Shown here: in pieces, positions 25,412-35,100 of the stretch
How the letters are laid out: each line of letters opens with the position of its first letter
How positions within the stretch are numbered: the first letter of the stretch is position 1
Assembly: GCA_020059465.1 (NCBI GenBank)
Contig: JAGVBZ010000003.1
Span: forward strand, 1 to 64,000
Source of the DNA: Brevinematales bacterium
GTDB lineage: Bacteria; Spirochaetota; Brevinematia; Brevinematales; GWF1-51-8
Direction of reading: 5' to 3'
Length of the DNA stretch: 64,000 bases
Translations under genes and position numbers: made by a program
Notes under the pieces: generated by a model
Told to the model about the DNA's origin: nothing
Seen by the model: the letters and a program-made list of their open reading frames with translations, nothing else
Database searches by the model: none

Positions 25412-27565
25412 CTACCAGTTCGTCACACGGTTATTCGTGCTGTTCGGTTTATTCTTTAACAGTATTGGATTATTGATATTCACCCAGTCGCTATTATTGG
25501 TAATATACCGACCGCCGGCATCCAAGAGTAAATAATCCATTGTATTGATAGCAAAAACATTAGCAACAAAAGTGTTGGTCTGACCAAATCCCGGAGATTC
25601 GTATATTGCCGCCTTGGTCGTTCCATATCCAGGATTGAGCACAAACAAGTTCGATATGAAAGTATACCCGCGAACCCAGTCCCATGCGCCGTCGAGTTTA
25701 ATGATTGAATTAAAAGACCCGCTCGACCAGCACCCGATAAATTTATCCTGAATATTCGTCGTAATAGACGAACTGCATTCAATCGCTCCGCCGGTCTGCG
25801 AATAATTACTCATCCAGACATTATCATTCATCTTAATAAACGACTGATAGCAGTACAACCCGCCGCCGTCATAAAAAACATGGTTATTCTTAATCTGATT
25901 GCTGGCAATCGTATTGGAAGACGACCCCAGATACAACGCTCCGCCAAGGTTATATGCATAATTTCCATCGAATAGATTGTTCACAATATATCCCTTTGAG
26001 AACTTGGCCGCAAAAGCCCCGCCTATCGCATTATATGAACCTGCGCCGTTATTGATAAATTCGTTCCTGACGACCTGATAACTACAACGGATGAAATATA
26101 CAGCGCAGCCAAAAAAGTCCGCGCTCATATACCCCTGATTATAATTAAACTGATTGTCCTGAATAACCAGATTGCCGCAGTTGGTGGCGATTATCGCTCC
26201 TCCTCCCTTCCCATATCCGGCAGTATTAGCATTGAACGTGTTATAATGGAATTCCACGAGGTACGGGCAGTTCTTCATACCGACCGCGCCGCCGCCGAAA
26301 CTACCGTTCAGATAGGCTGTATTATACGCAAACGTATTCCCGTACAACACAGCGTTCGAGCAGTTATTCAAAAATACCGCGCCGCCGGATTTGGGGGAAT
26401 TATTGTAATAAAACATATTGCCGTAGAGATTGACAAACGATCCGATATAATGGATTGCGCCGCCGAAAGTAGAGTTATAATTATTACTGAAGGAACAATT
26501 CGTAAAGTACGGATTGGATGAATTTGTGATAAATACCCCACCGCCCTCAAGGGAATTATTAAACATGCATCCCGAAATCTGGGGATCGGACTGGAAAACA
26601 GACAAACTTCCGCCGAAGTCCGCGGAATTACTGATGAATTGAATATTGGTCATAAATACCGTCGACTGGCTGATCAGCATTCCCCCGCCGTTTTTCGCTT
26701 TACACCCGATAATATTCACATTCCGTAATGTCGCAACCGATCCCAGCACCAGAATTCCCCCGCCCCGGGTATAAAATAGATCGATAATATCGCTGGGGAA
26801 ATCGTACCCCCGCACCGTAATCCCGTCGAGTAAAATGTTCTGGCATCCGATTACCGCAATACCGGTGTTCGGGTTGTTCCCTTTATCGATTACGGTCGGA
26901 TATGCGGCGGTATCCCGCACGGTAAAATCGGAGTTCCATCCCCCGTAGAATGAAACATTCGTCAAATCCTCGAGCCGCATATTCACATAAAGCGTACTGT
27001 ATACATCGCCGTAGTTTCCGCCCGCAATATAAATGACGGGTATCCCCGATTTTTTATTCAGGTTTAGCGCGGCGGCAAACGATTTTACAGGCGCGCCCTT
27101 CAATGTCCCGATATTCTGATCGTCGCCCGCCTGCGAAACATAGATAATCTGTTCGTTGGACGACACGGTCACGCTGAGCATATTAGTTTTTACCATACCC
27201 TTGCTGTTCAGGGCGATCAGGTAGATATTTTTTATTCCCATACTGCCGGGCGCGACAAATGTCAGCGAACTCCATACCGAGCGCGTATAGTCGGGATTTA
27301 GCTTGAATTCGCCTCCCCCGAGTTCGGAAAGATTCGCCTTGACTTCGAGAATCTGTTCTTTCGATGTGGTTTTACAGTTTATTCGTATGGATTGGTTGGT
27401 TCCGGAAAGAAAAAATGTCGGATTGCAATCCGAAGTCTCGAATACAATGTCCCCCCAATCCTGCCGTATCAGCAGATCGATGTCCGACGGATGGAACAAA
27501 ATGTCCGCCAACGAACAGGAAGATAAGAATAAAAACAGGCAAATACCCGCTATCCAAGTTTTCAA
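25412..27565 (-). CDS. Right-handed beta-helix lipoprotein, larger paralogue
   Basis: The 717-residue protein has lipobox LSSC (C17), an Ig-like segment to about 140, and the entry SQAGDDQNIGTLKGAPVKSF. About 500 residues of beta-helix rungs follow, rich in Asn and in GGA/GGG turns (RGGGILVLGSVATLRNVNI, FGGAIHYIGSFVNLYGNMF, KGGGAIIATNCGNLVIQDN). It shares this architecture with the 574-residue neighbour, consistent with tandem duplication and divergence. Surface exposure is expected from the lipid anchor and fold. It probably leads the unit of three exported proteins ending at 22295. Substrate or ligand is unknown. Confidence 0.85.
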   Translation of the reverse strand: MKTWIAGICLFLFLSSCSLADILFHPSDIDLLIRQDWGDIVFETSDCNPTFFLSGTNQSIRINCKTTSKEQILEVKANLSELGGGEFKLNPDYTRSVWSSLTFVAPGSMGIKNIYLIALNSKGMVKTNMLSVTVSSNEQIIYVSQAGDDQNIGTLKGAPVKSFAAALNLNKKSGIPVIYIAGGNYGDVYSTLYVNMRLEDLTNVSFYGGWNSDFTVRDTAAYPTVIDKGNNPNTGIAVIGCQNILLDGITVRGYDFPSDIIDLFYTRGGGILVLGSVATLRNVNIIGCKAKNGGGMLISQSTVFMTNIQFISNSADFGGSLSVFQSDPQISGCMFNNSLEGGGVFITNSSNPYFTNCSFSNNYNSTFGGAIHYIGSFVNLYGNMFYYNNSPKSGGAVFLNNCSNAVLYGNTFAYNTAYLNGSFGGGAVGMKNCPYLVEFHYNTFNANTAGYGKGGGAIIATNCGNLVIQDNQFNYNQGYMSADFFGCAVYFIRCSYQVVRNEFINNGAGSYNAIGGAFAAKFSKGYIVNNLFDGNYAYNLGGALYLGSSSNTIASNQIKNNHVFYDGGGLYCYQSFIKMNDNVWMSNYSQTGGAIECSSSITTNIQDKFIGCWSSGSFNSIIKLDGAWDWVRGYTFISNLFVLNPGYGTTKAAIYESPGFGQTNTFVANVFAINTMDYLLLDAGGRYITNNSDWVNINNPILLKNKPNSTNNRVTNW

Positions 27566-27616
27566 TGTTTACCCTCCAAAATATATTACCATATGTTAAC
27601 ACGATTTTCATGAAAT

Positions 27617-27641
27617 AAAAATATTTCAAAGAAATATTTTT
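27617..27641. terminator. AT-rich hairpin overlapping a stop codon
   Basis: A perfect 11-bp stem (AAAAATATTTC, 27617-27627 with 27631-27641) has a 3-base loop. It overlaps the stop of the lipoprotein gene ending at 27640. It may act as a weak terminator, but a poly-T run is not separate from the stem. Confidence 0.35.
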
Positions 27642-28353
27642 ACTCGAATTTCACCTTAACCCGTACGCTGTAATGAAAGAACCCGTCCTTTAGGCTCTGT
27701 GACGGTATAGTTAAAAAATATATCTTTCCATTGCAGTCTTGGGGAAATTTCGTCCAGAACTGCCGCTTCAGTTCGGATACGACGATCTGCCGGAGGAACT
27801 CGATATCCATGTTTCTCATTTTATCGATGAAAAACGGGCTCCATTCGCCGTCGCAGTCCCGCATCGGCAGATCGATCCCGACATTAACCGCCTCGATATC
27901 ATGGAATTTTTCAGGTTCGGGAGATCCGTTCACATATACCTTCGCTTTAATATACATCAGTTTCCCGCCGTATAGGCCCCCTTCTCCGTACTTAACAGCG
28001 ACCCAATTCGTGCCTGTAGTAACAGCAAAGCCCTCGAGATTGATTCCGTCATATCCCATTCCGGCAAAGCTGACCGCTTGGCCGTATAACGACGCCTTAC
28101 AAAGCAGGGAGGAATAAAGATTTTCGCTTGTTCCTTCCTTCAGGATATAATTCTCAAGATCGAATGCTTCAGTATAGTAGAAAAGTCTCATTTTATTGGA
28201 TTTCGATGAGTACATTTCTCCATGTGTCTGCCGGCCGACAATTCCTTGAGAAAACCAGATGTTTACCGCTTCGTCAAAATCAGCCGACGATTGTTTACCT
28301 GCACATCCTGCCAGAACTAAAAGATACCCGAAGAGTAATGATACCCGCCGCAT
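27640..28353 (-). CDS. Lipoprotein of unknown function
   Basis: The 237-residue product has a clear lipoprotein signal with lipobox LAGC (C17). The mature part has FDEAVNIWFSQG, a central mixed alpha/beta region with GGLYGGKLMYIKAKVYVNG, and a C-terminal strand region. LPP20/LipL-type or CsgG-associated lipoproteins have a similar size, but no family was recognised. A gap of 74 bases separates it from the beta-helix gene downstream, with an AT-rich hairpin overlapping its stop. It may be cotranscribed with the lipoprotein cluster or have its own terminator. Confidence 0.65.
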   Translation of the reverse strand: MRRVSLLFGYLLVLAGCAGKQSSADFDEAVNIWFSQGIVGRQTHGEMYSSKSNKMRLFYYTEAFDLENYILKEGTSENLYSSLLCKASLYGQAVSFAGMGYDGINLEGFAVTTGTNWVAVKYGEGGLYGGKLMYIKAKVYVNGSPEPEKFHDIEAVNVGIDLPMRDCDGEWSPFFIDKMRNMDIEFLRQIVVSELKRQFWTKFPQDCNGKIYFLTIPSQSLKDGFFHYSVRVKVKFE

Positions 28354-28562
28354 GATTTATCTCCCTAAATCAGCTTAGCATAAATTTGTTGTTTCCACAA
28401 TAAAAAATTTAATTCGGGCTACCCGTAAAAAAATTCCGATTCCTTCCGAAAATATTATAGGGCGATTCAACTAACGGGCATCCTATCGAAATACGAATGA
28501 GCACACCGATCGCCGGCAATCAGGTAAACAGGCTACTATCATAACGCAAACCGGAGGGGAAT

Positions 28563-29474
28563 ATGAGCGAAATCGATTTTATCGATATCTTTCCCGAAAC
28601 TAAACATAACGATCAACCCGCTAAGAAAGAGACATTCTCGAATTACGGTTTCGACGAGTCCGACGCCGGCCAGGGCGAACGGATAAAAATCAGCGATTAT
28701 AAACATAACAGCGCGTTCCATCACAGGGGCGGAAACGCCTATATGCAGGAACCTGCCGCGCACGAGGCTAATTACGCGCCGGTCAAACCCCAGAAAAAAG
28801 CTCTCAACCTGACGGACGAGAAAATTGTATGGGCGGGCGCGATCTTCGTTTTTTTCGGCGTATTTATTTTCCTCATCGGCTACTGGCTCGGCAAGACTAC
28901 TATTAAAAACGTCAATCTTTCCAGTTCGGAATATATCACCCAGATGGACGAGAAAATCCATGCCCAGCAGATGGAAGGGCAGTATGTCAAGCAGAACACT
29001 CCCGGCGCGTCCGCTCAGGATTCGATGACCCCTATTATTCCGCAGGTTACCGCGCCTCCGGTCGGTGTGAACGATACTGTAAAAAAGGAAACGGTTACCC
29101 CTCCTTCAATCGACGAGGTCAAGAAACCCACAGTCCAGAAGGCGGAAGTCAAGCCTATCGATAAGCCCACGCAGGATACCCCGGCGGTCAAGCCGAAGGA
29201 AACCCCTGCCGTAAAACCTGCGGCCGATAATGTTGCCGGGAATTTTACGATTCAGGTATCGGCGCATACTTCGCTCGATAAGGCGCGTGTGATCGAGAAC
29301 GAGCTGCGGAATATGGGATATCAGGCATATATCGTAGAAAGTATAGTCAACGGAATCCGTTACTACCGGGTGAGAATAGGAAAATTTACCGATAAAAACA
29401 GTGCGTCGGATGTACTCTCGAAACTGAAACAGACGCCCATCGGAAAGGATTGTTATATTATCAATATGAATTAG
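28563..29474 (+). CDS. SPOR-domain inner-membrane protein
   Basis: The 303-residue product has a cytoplasmic N-terminal part (about 1-90) and one membrane helix (about 94-115, ending GYWLG). A Pro/Lys/Val-rich periplasmic linker (about 150-225) precedes a C-terminal SPOR domain (about 226-303: FTIQVSAHTSLDKARVIENE, YYRVRIGKF). SPOR domains bind glycan strands stripped of stem peptides at division septa, so the protein probably works in cell division or envelope remodelling, like FtsN or DedD. GGAGG precedes the start. It is monocistronic with a strong terminator after it. Confidence 0.88.
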   Translation: MSEIDFIDIFPETKHNDQPAKKETFSNYGFDESDAGQGERIKISDYKHNSAFHHRGGNAYMQEPAAHEANYAPVKPQKKALNLTDEKIVWAGAIFVFFGVFIFLIGYWLGKTTIKNVNLSSSEYITQMDEKIHAQQMEGQYVKQNTPGASAQDSMTPIIPQVTAPPVGVNDTVKKETVTPPSIDEVKKPTVQKAEVKPIDKPTQDTPAVKPKETPAVKPAADNVAGNFTIQVSAHTSLDKARVIENELRNMGYQAYIVESIVNGIRYYRVRIGKFTDKNSASDVLSKLKQTPIGKDCYIINMN

Positions 29475-29531
29475 GGGATAGGACGACAACACAGTATAAC
29501 CACGATGACCCTCTAAATAAATTAATAACGG

Positions 29532-29562
29532 AAAGGCGCAGGCGCAGCGCCTTTTTTTTATT
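29532..29562 (+). terminator. Intrinsic terminator of the SPOR gene
   Basis: The stem AAAGGCGC (29532-29539) pairs perfectly with GCGCCTTT (29547-29554). A run of T follows. Confidence 0.9.
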
Positions 29563-29580
29563 TTCGGACTAACCCCGCAT

Positions 29581-30231
29581 TTACTCTTTTCGGATAATGA
29601 AGCTCAGAAGATTAATCTCGTTTTCCATATACCCCATATCGACCAGTTCGTCGCGGGATTTCCCCTCGCGCAGGAGCGCTTTCAGGCGTTCGCTGCGGGA
29701 CAACGGTTCGGGTTCCGGCTCGGCCTTCTTTTTTTTCGGCGCCGGTTCCTTCACGATTTCCGGTTTTTTCTCGGCAATCGGGGGTGCCTTCTGGGGCTCG
29801 GGTTTCTTTATCTCACGGACAGGTTTCGCCTCTTCCTTCGGTTCTTCACGGCGGCTTCGAATCTCTACCCGGTCTTCCGCAATCTCCGCGGGGGCGGTTA
29901 TCATGCGCTCGCGCTGCGGTTGGACTTCGGGCGCTTTCCCGACTATTTTTTCCACCAATATGGGACGGTTCACCCGTGCGACCTGCTCGTCAAGCTGCGC
30001 CATTTTCTGGTTCGCCTTCTGCAGAGAGGTGTTGAGCTTCTCGATCCGGTCCTCGATCAGGTTGATATTCCGTTCGGCGACACGGTTGAACTCCGCGATC
30101 AGCGCACCCATTTCTTCGCGGGCTTCTTTAGTGATCAGGTCGTCTTTTATCTGTGCGATCTTCCGGTTGGTAATAATAAAAAAATACAATCCCACTCCGA
30201 AGATGACTATGGAAACTAGAATCGGCCCCAT
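29581..30231 (-). CDS. Membrane-anchored coiled-coil protein with C-terminal helical motif
   Basis: The 216-residue protein has one N-terminal membrane helix (about 2-21) and a coiled coil (about 22-90). A Glu/Lys/Pro-rich charged linker follows (about 115-180). The conserved-looking tail SRSERLKALLREGKSRDELVDMGY...EINLL resembles the C-terminal helix-turn-helix-like motif of DUF6115/SwrB-type proteins linked to flagellar assembly in other phyla. That link is tentative. A purely structural anchor is also possible. It converges with the SPOR gene and probably uses its own promoter, which was not identified. Confidence 0.6.
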   Translation of the reverse strand: MGPILVSIVIFGVGLYFFIITNRKIAQIKDDLITKEAREEMGALIAEFNRVAERNINLIEDRIEKLNTSLQKANQKMAQLDEQVARVNRPILVEKIVGKAPEVQPQRERMITAPAEIAEDRVEIRSRREEPKEEAKPVREIKKPEPQKAPPIAEKKPEIVKEPAPKKKKAEPEPEPLSRSERLKALLREGKSRDELVDMGYMENEINLLSFIIRKE

Positions 30232-30353
30232 TTTTCCTCCCGAGAATATTATAACGGAGACTCAAAACTAAATCAAACTGCCGCGCCCACGCATCGGGTT
30301 GCGGTTTTTTCGTAATTATGTTAATATAATAAAATTTTCTGGAGGAAGTGAAT

Positions 30354-31676
30354 ATGAGGGTGCTTCACACATTGTGTTTATTGCTGATCATGGCAGGTTC
30401 TATTTCCGCTTTGGATGTAAAATTCGACGGCGATTTCCGGACACGTTTCTACTCCTTTATCAATAAGGATATGGATTTTACCCGCAACGCCGATTACTGG
30501 TCGGTCGATTCCCGGCTGCGTCTGGGTATCGAACTGGAAGTTACCCCGACTTTCACAGTGTACTATAAACTCGAAGTCGGTAACCTTCCATGGGGCGAAC
30601 TCGCGGTCGGCGGAGGATTAGGCGCCGATAAATGGAATCTCGAAACCAAGAATATGTATTTGGATTATAAGGATGTATTCTGGCACGGGAAATTGGGGAT
30701 TTTCGGTTTCAAGACCCCGCTCGGATCGGAACTTGACGACGACTTGATGGGATTGAAGATCACGTTTACTCAGCCTATATTCGAGATAGATGTCATGGTC
30801 TCTAAGCTCTTTAACGGTACGAACAACTCCATCTCCAATGTGAACGACGATAACGATTATTTCGAGGTCGAGAGCTGGACCGATACGTATCTGTACTTTG
30901 TCAACGGACAGATCAAGCTCGCCCCGATAAACGCGCAGGTCTATTTCATGCGTGTCGTCGACGACCGTTTCGCCTTTAAGTATTCGCTGAACTGGATCGG
31001 CACCTACGATACGTTGAAAATCGATCCCCTCAAGATAGACCTCGGTTTCTCATATAATATGGGCACGGTCGATAACCTCGGGACAACCATCGGAGTTTCG
31101 GCGTTCCACCTGTACGGGAAAGCCGAATTCGAGTTCTTCAATTTCCTGAAAATTTTCGCACGTGTTAATATGACGACCGGGAACGATACAAACCAGAACG
31201 GGATCGAGCAGTATCAAGTCGTGGGCAATCACGGAAACTTCAAGTCCGATCTGGGTATCCTGTTCGGGGGCGGCCCGTTCAGCCAGCAGTCTTATTTCGA
31301 TTACCGCGTCGTTTCGGCCGATTCCCGTAAGAACCTGACCCGGGGCGCGATCCGCTTCGACGATCCCGGACTGTTCGTGATCGAATTCGGCGCAGAGGCG
31401 AATATCAAAGATATCGGGTTACAGTCGAAGTTTGTCGCCGGTATCGCCCAGACCACTGTCGCGGTCGGTACAAATAATGCAACCCTGCTCGGTATCGAAT
31501 TCGATCTGCATAACCGTTTCAAGCTTGATAAGAATGTATATTTCTTCCTGAGCGGCGCGATCCTGATACCCGGCACCGCCCTTACCCCTGTGTATAATAT
31601 GAACCATTCGACTATCAACCTCGGCACAGATATGGCGTTCAAGGTCGACGGCAAAATCGAGATCGAGTTCAAGTAA
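30354..31676 (+). CDS. Outer-membrane porin-like beta-barrel
   Basis: The ATG at 30354 sits 7 bases after GGAGGA, whereas the in-frame GTG at 30348 is too close to that site. The resulting 440-residue protein has a signal peptide ending near GSISA. It then has about 16-18 alternating amphipathic strands with short turns and a C-terminal strand ending KIEIEFK. The start of the mature part (LDVKFDGDFRTRFYSF) resembles alginate-export or general porins of spirochaete-like bacteria. No specific substrate can be assigned. A strong terminator lies 50 bases downstream. Confidence 0.8.
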   Translation: MRVLHTLCLLLIMAGSISALDVKFDGDFRTRFYSFINKDMDFTRNADYWSVDSRLRLGIELEVTPTFTVYYKLEVGNLPWGELAVGGGLGADKWNLETKNMYLDYKDVFWHGKLGIFGFKTPLGSELDDDLMGLKITFTQPIFEIDVMVSKLFNGTNNSISNVNDDNDYFEVESWTDTYLYFVNGQIKLAPINAQVYFMRVVDDRFAFKYSLNWIGTYDTLKIDPLKIDLGFSYNMGTVDNLGTTIGVSAFHLYGKAEFEFFNFLKIFARVNMTTGNDTNQNGIEQYQVVGNHGNFKSDLGILFGGGPFSQQSYFDYRVVSADSRKNLTRGAIRFDDPGLFVIEFGAEANIKDIGLQSKFVAGIAQTTVAVGTNNATLLGIEFDLHNRFKLDKNVYFFLSGAILIPGTALTPVYNMNHSTINLGTDMAFKVDGKIEIEFK

Positions 31677-31727
31677 CTTCCCGGTACATTCGCACCGAAT
31701 AAAAGTAACAATTCAGGTATACAACCG

Positions 31728-31757
31728 GCCCCGTCGATATGACGGGGCTTTATTTAT
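31728..31757 (+). terminator. Intrinsic terminator of the porin-like gene
   Basis: A perfect 8-bp stem, GCCCCGTC (31728-31735) with GACGGGGC (31741-31748), is followed by TTTATTTAT. Confidence 0.9.
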
Positions 31758-31840
31758 CGGTCATTATTCTCTCTTCGCCCTCTCACCCATCCTGTGAAAA
31801 TTCCGATAATTTCTATAGTACTATCCATCAGGAGACTTCT

Positions 31841-32032
31841 ATGAAACACTGTCCGCTTATCCAACGCGACTGCCTCGGGAAACGCTGCGTATTCCAGCGG
31901 GTATCCGAACTAAACTCCAGCACCCCCGCACCCACCGCCGATACCTGCGCGTTCCTGCACGAATGGGTCATGGGGCGTTTTACCCGTCAGGTAAAAAATA
32001 TAAAATCCCCCGAACTCGCCATCGGAGCGTAA
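31841..32032 (+). CDS. Small cysteine-rich protein
   Basis: The 63-residue ORF starts at an ATG preceded by CAGGAGA. The N-terminal part has Cys4, Cys10 and Cys15 (CPLIQRDCLGKRC), with a fourth Cys near residue 31 next to aromatic residues. This could bind Zn or an Fe-S cluster. Short proteins of the pattern CPx-(D/E)CxxxxC are frequent in anaerobes, but no named family is certain. A longer in-frame ORF from 31739 starts within the terminator and is rejected. Nothing in the neighbourhood reveals its role. Confidence 0.6.
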   Translation: MKHCPLIQRDCLGKRCVFQRVSELNSSTPAPTADTCAFLHEWVMGRFTRQVKNIKSPELAIGA

Positions 32033-32099
32033 ATTTTCAAACTCTTTTCCTGATATCTCCCGCTTTCTCCGCAAAATACTGTTTATATTCATCCAACAT

Positions 32100-32127
32100 T
32101 TGACTTTCTATAGATTTCTTTTATAAT
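32100..32127 (+). promoter_or_regulatory. Strong sigma-70-type promoter of the surface-protein operon
   Basis: TTGACT (32100-32105) is followed after 16 bases by a perfect TATAAT (32122-32127). Confidence 0.85.
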
Positions 32128-32139
32128 ATTCGCCGAAAA

Positions 32140-32153
32140 TGTAAGCGCTTACA
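32140..32153. promoter_or_regulatory. cre/LacI-type operator at the transcription start
   Basis: TGTAAGCGCTTACA is a perfect 14-bp palindrome that fits the catabolite-responsive element and LacI-family consensus. It lies 12 bases after the -10 box, where a bound repressor would block transcription. Confidence 0.65.
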
Positions 32154-32173
32154 GCTTATTTACGGAGGATATT

Positions 32174-35100
32174 ATGAAAAAATGGTTCTGGGGCATTATT
32201 TTATTCTTATCCGCCCCGCTCGCGGCGTTCCCCGCCGCGGGTTCTGTTCCCCTTTTCTCACCGTCCATCGACGGGTTTAAGGATACCGGATGGGGGAGCA
32301 CTCCGACCGCATCCAGCGCGAATTTCCGGGCTCTGACTATCTCGGCAAATTCCGCGTTCCATGTGCAGAACGCCTGTCAGGACGTATATGTCACCGACGA
32401 CCCGCAGTACTTATACATCGGTTACTTCTATAACGGCGATGTGCTTAATAACGGCGGCAACGCTTCGTCGCGTATCATCTTCGGGTTCATCACCAATTCC
32501 GGCGGCACAACAGGCGGCCCGTTCGACCCATGGGAGAACGGCACTACTTACGGCTCCGCCAACAAGCCCGACTTTCTGCTCCGGCAGTGGACCGAAGCCC
32601 CCTACGACGAACGGATGGAATTCGGCGGCGCATTGGGTTACAGTTCGCTCACCAAGGGGGTATCCGAGTTCCTGAACTGGAACGGTTCCTCATGGGTCGG
32701 CGCGGGATCGGTCGTCCACTTCGAGCGTCTGACAAAAATATCCAATAACATGAAGGTCTATTTTTACAAACCCGCCGGATGGGCGGGAGTTCCGCGTATC
32801 CATTACTGGAACGGCGATTTCGGCGCATCGGACTGGGCGACACGTCCGTATATGACCCCCGAAGGAGGAAACCTTTATTCCTACACCTTCAGCGGGTACG
32901 GCACTACGATGCTGATGTTCTCGGATACAAATAAGACCCAGTTTACCGCAGACCTCACCCGCACCGGAAGCGGGACATACAGTAATACCGCGTGGCTTAC
33001 CGGGGATGTGAACCTCTCCACGTACGCGAACAACTGGGCTGAGATAAAGATACCGTTATCTGCGCTCGGCCTCGTGACCGGGGGTACGGTCAAGGTGTTC
33101 ATGTACTACCGCCCGGATATGAGCAAGGCCGGATTCTCCGACTCGGTACCGTTCGACCCGAACGCTTCCGCCGACGGCACTACCGCGGCGACCCTCAACT
33201 CCAATTTTACCTATATCATCCGCTCGGACAATATCAAGCCCGTGCTCTCGCAGTTCTCGCCCGCGCAGTTCACCAATAACCAGAACCGGAACGTCAACAT
33301 CTCGTTTCGCGTGGTCGACAACGTCAACTTCTCATCGACGAATATTAATGTTATTATAGAAGGGAGCGACGCGATCAAAGCCGGCGTATTCCAGCCGGGC
33401 TTTACCGGATCGATCGTACCGAATTCATCGAAAGACTACACGGTCACTATCAATCCCGATCAGGACTTTGTATACGAGCAGAAAGTGGATATCGAAGTCA
33501 CAGTCAGCGACGCCGCGGCGAACGTCCTCCAGACGGGATACTACTTCTTTGTCAAGGCCGACACGACCGCGCCGACTTACTCGTCGCTCAACCCCCTGCC
33601 CGGCGCGGCAGGCGTAGCGCGCAGTACCACAATCTTCTTCAACGTCAACGACGACGATCAGGTCAAGCTGAGTTCCATACTTGCGGCCGTAAACGGTACC
33701 GTCGTGCTGTCGAATAACTATAAGGCCAACGCGTCCAGCCAGCTTATCCCCACCGGGAACGGGTATAATGTCACTATCGTCCCGGTCTCGTATTTCAGCT
33801 TCGGGCAGACCGTTACAGTAAGCCTGACCGCGAAGGATAACAAGGGCAACACGAAGGTAACGAATTACTCATTTACGATAACCCCCGACGATATCAAACC
33901 GACTCTCGTCAACGGGAGTCCGGCAATCGGCGCGAACAACCAGCTTCCGGGTGTGAACGTGAGCTTCCAGCTCGACGACAACATACAGGTCGCGCTCGCG
34001 CAGATACAGGCAAAGATCGGCGGGACGAACGCAATCGTCAACGGCGTGCTTCAGGCCGGCTACGGCGGGAGTATCACCGTGAACGGCAGCGGATACAATG
34101 TGCTGATCAACCCGAATACGGACTTTAATTATAGCCAGGCCGTCAACGTCTGGACTCAGTTCAAGGACAATCAGGGCAATACAACGACGACAAACTGGGG
34201 ATTCACCGTGAAGGCGGACGATATCGCCCCCGGCATTTCGAACCGCTCGCCGGCCCCTGCGGCAGTCAACCAGCTCCGTTCGGTCAACATCCTTTTCGAT
34301 GTGTATGATAACGTCGGAATCAACCCGTCCACCCTGAATGTGACGGTCAACGGCCAGAACGCAATTATCGGGGGCGTTTCCCAGTCCGGTTACGGCGGAA
34401 GCATCACCCCATACACGAGGGGATATCACGTGATGATTAATCCGGACACCGATTTTAATTACGACCAGACCGTGTCGGTGCAGGTAAACGTGCAGGACAG
34501 TCAGGGCAACCCGTTATCGACATCCTACAGCTTCAGCATTAAGGCCGACGACGTCAAACCGACTATCAGCGGGCTGAACCCCGCGTCCGGCGCGACGGGT
34601 GTGGATATTACTAAAATGCTGGCGCTTAACGTACAGGACGACAGTTCTGTCGTCAATTCCAGCGTGATCGTGAAAATCAACGGGGCGCTCGCCCTATCCA
34701 ACGGGTCGTTCTACGCGCCCTATAACGACACTCTTTCGTCGATGAGCGGCGCGGCGGGCGCGGTCTCGCTTGTTATCGATAAGACGGGATATTGGACATA
34801 CGAGAGCGTGAATACGGTCAATGTTATCGCGAAAGACCCGCGCGGGAACACCCTGAATACTAATTATTCCTTCACGATAAAATCCGACGATATCGCGCCG
34901 TTCCTGACCAATATCGCCCCGGCAACCGCGGGCGCGCCGAAATCCTCCGATACGAATATCACGCTCGATATCGCGGATAACGTAGGCGTCCCGAAGAGCA
35001 GTATCTATATCTATATAAAAACCAACAGCGGCGCGAGTCCCGCTATGACCGCATACACCAACGGTTCGCAGCAGCCGGGATTCACGGTCTCCGACAATCC

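Noticed and set aside
31739-31840. Upstream extension of the small Cys-rich ORF
   Set aside because: The extension begins inside a terminator hairpin and lacks a ribosome site.
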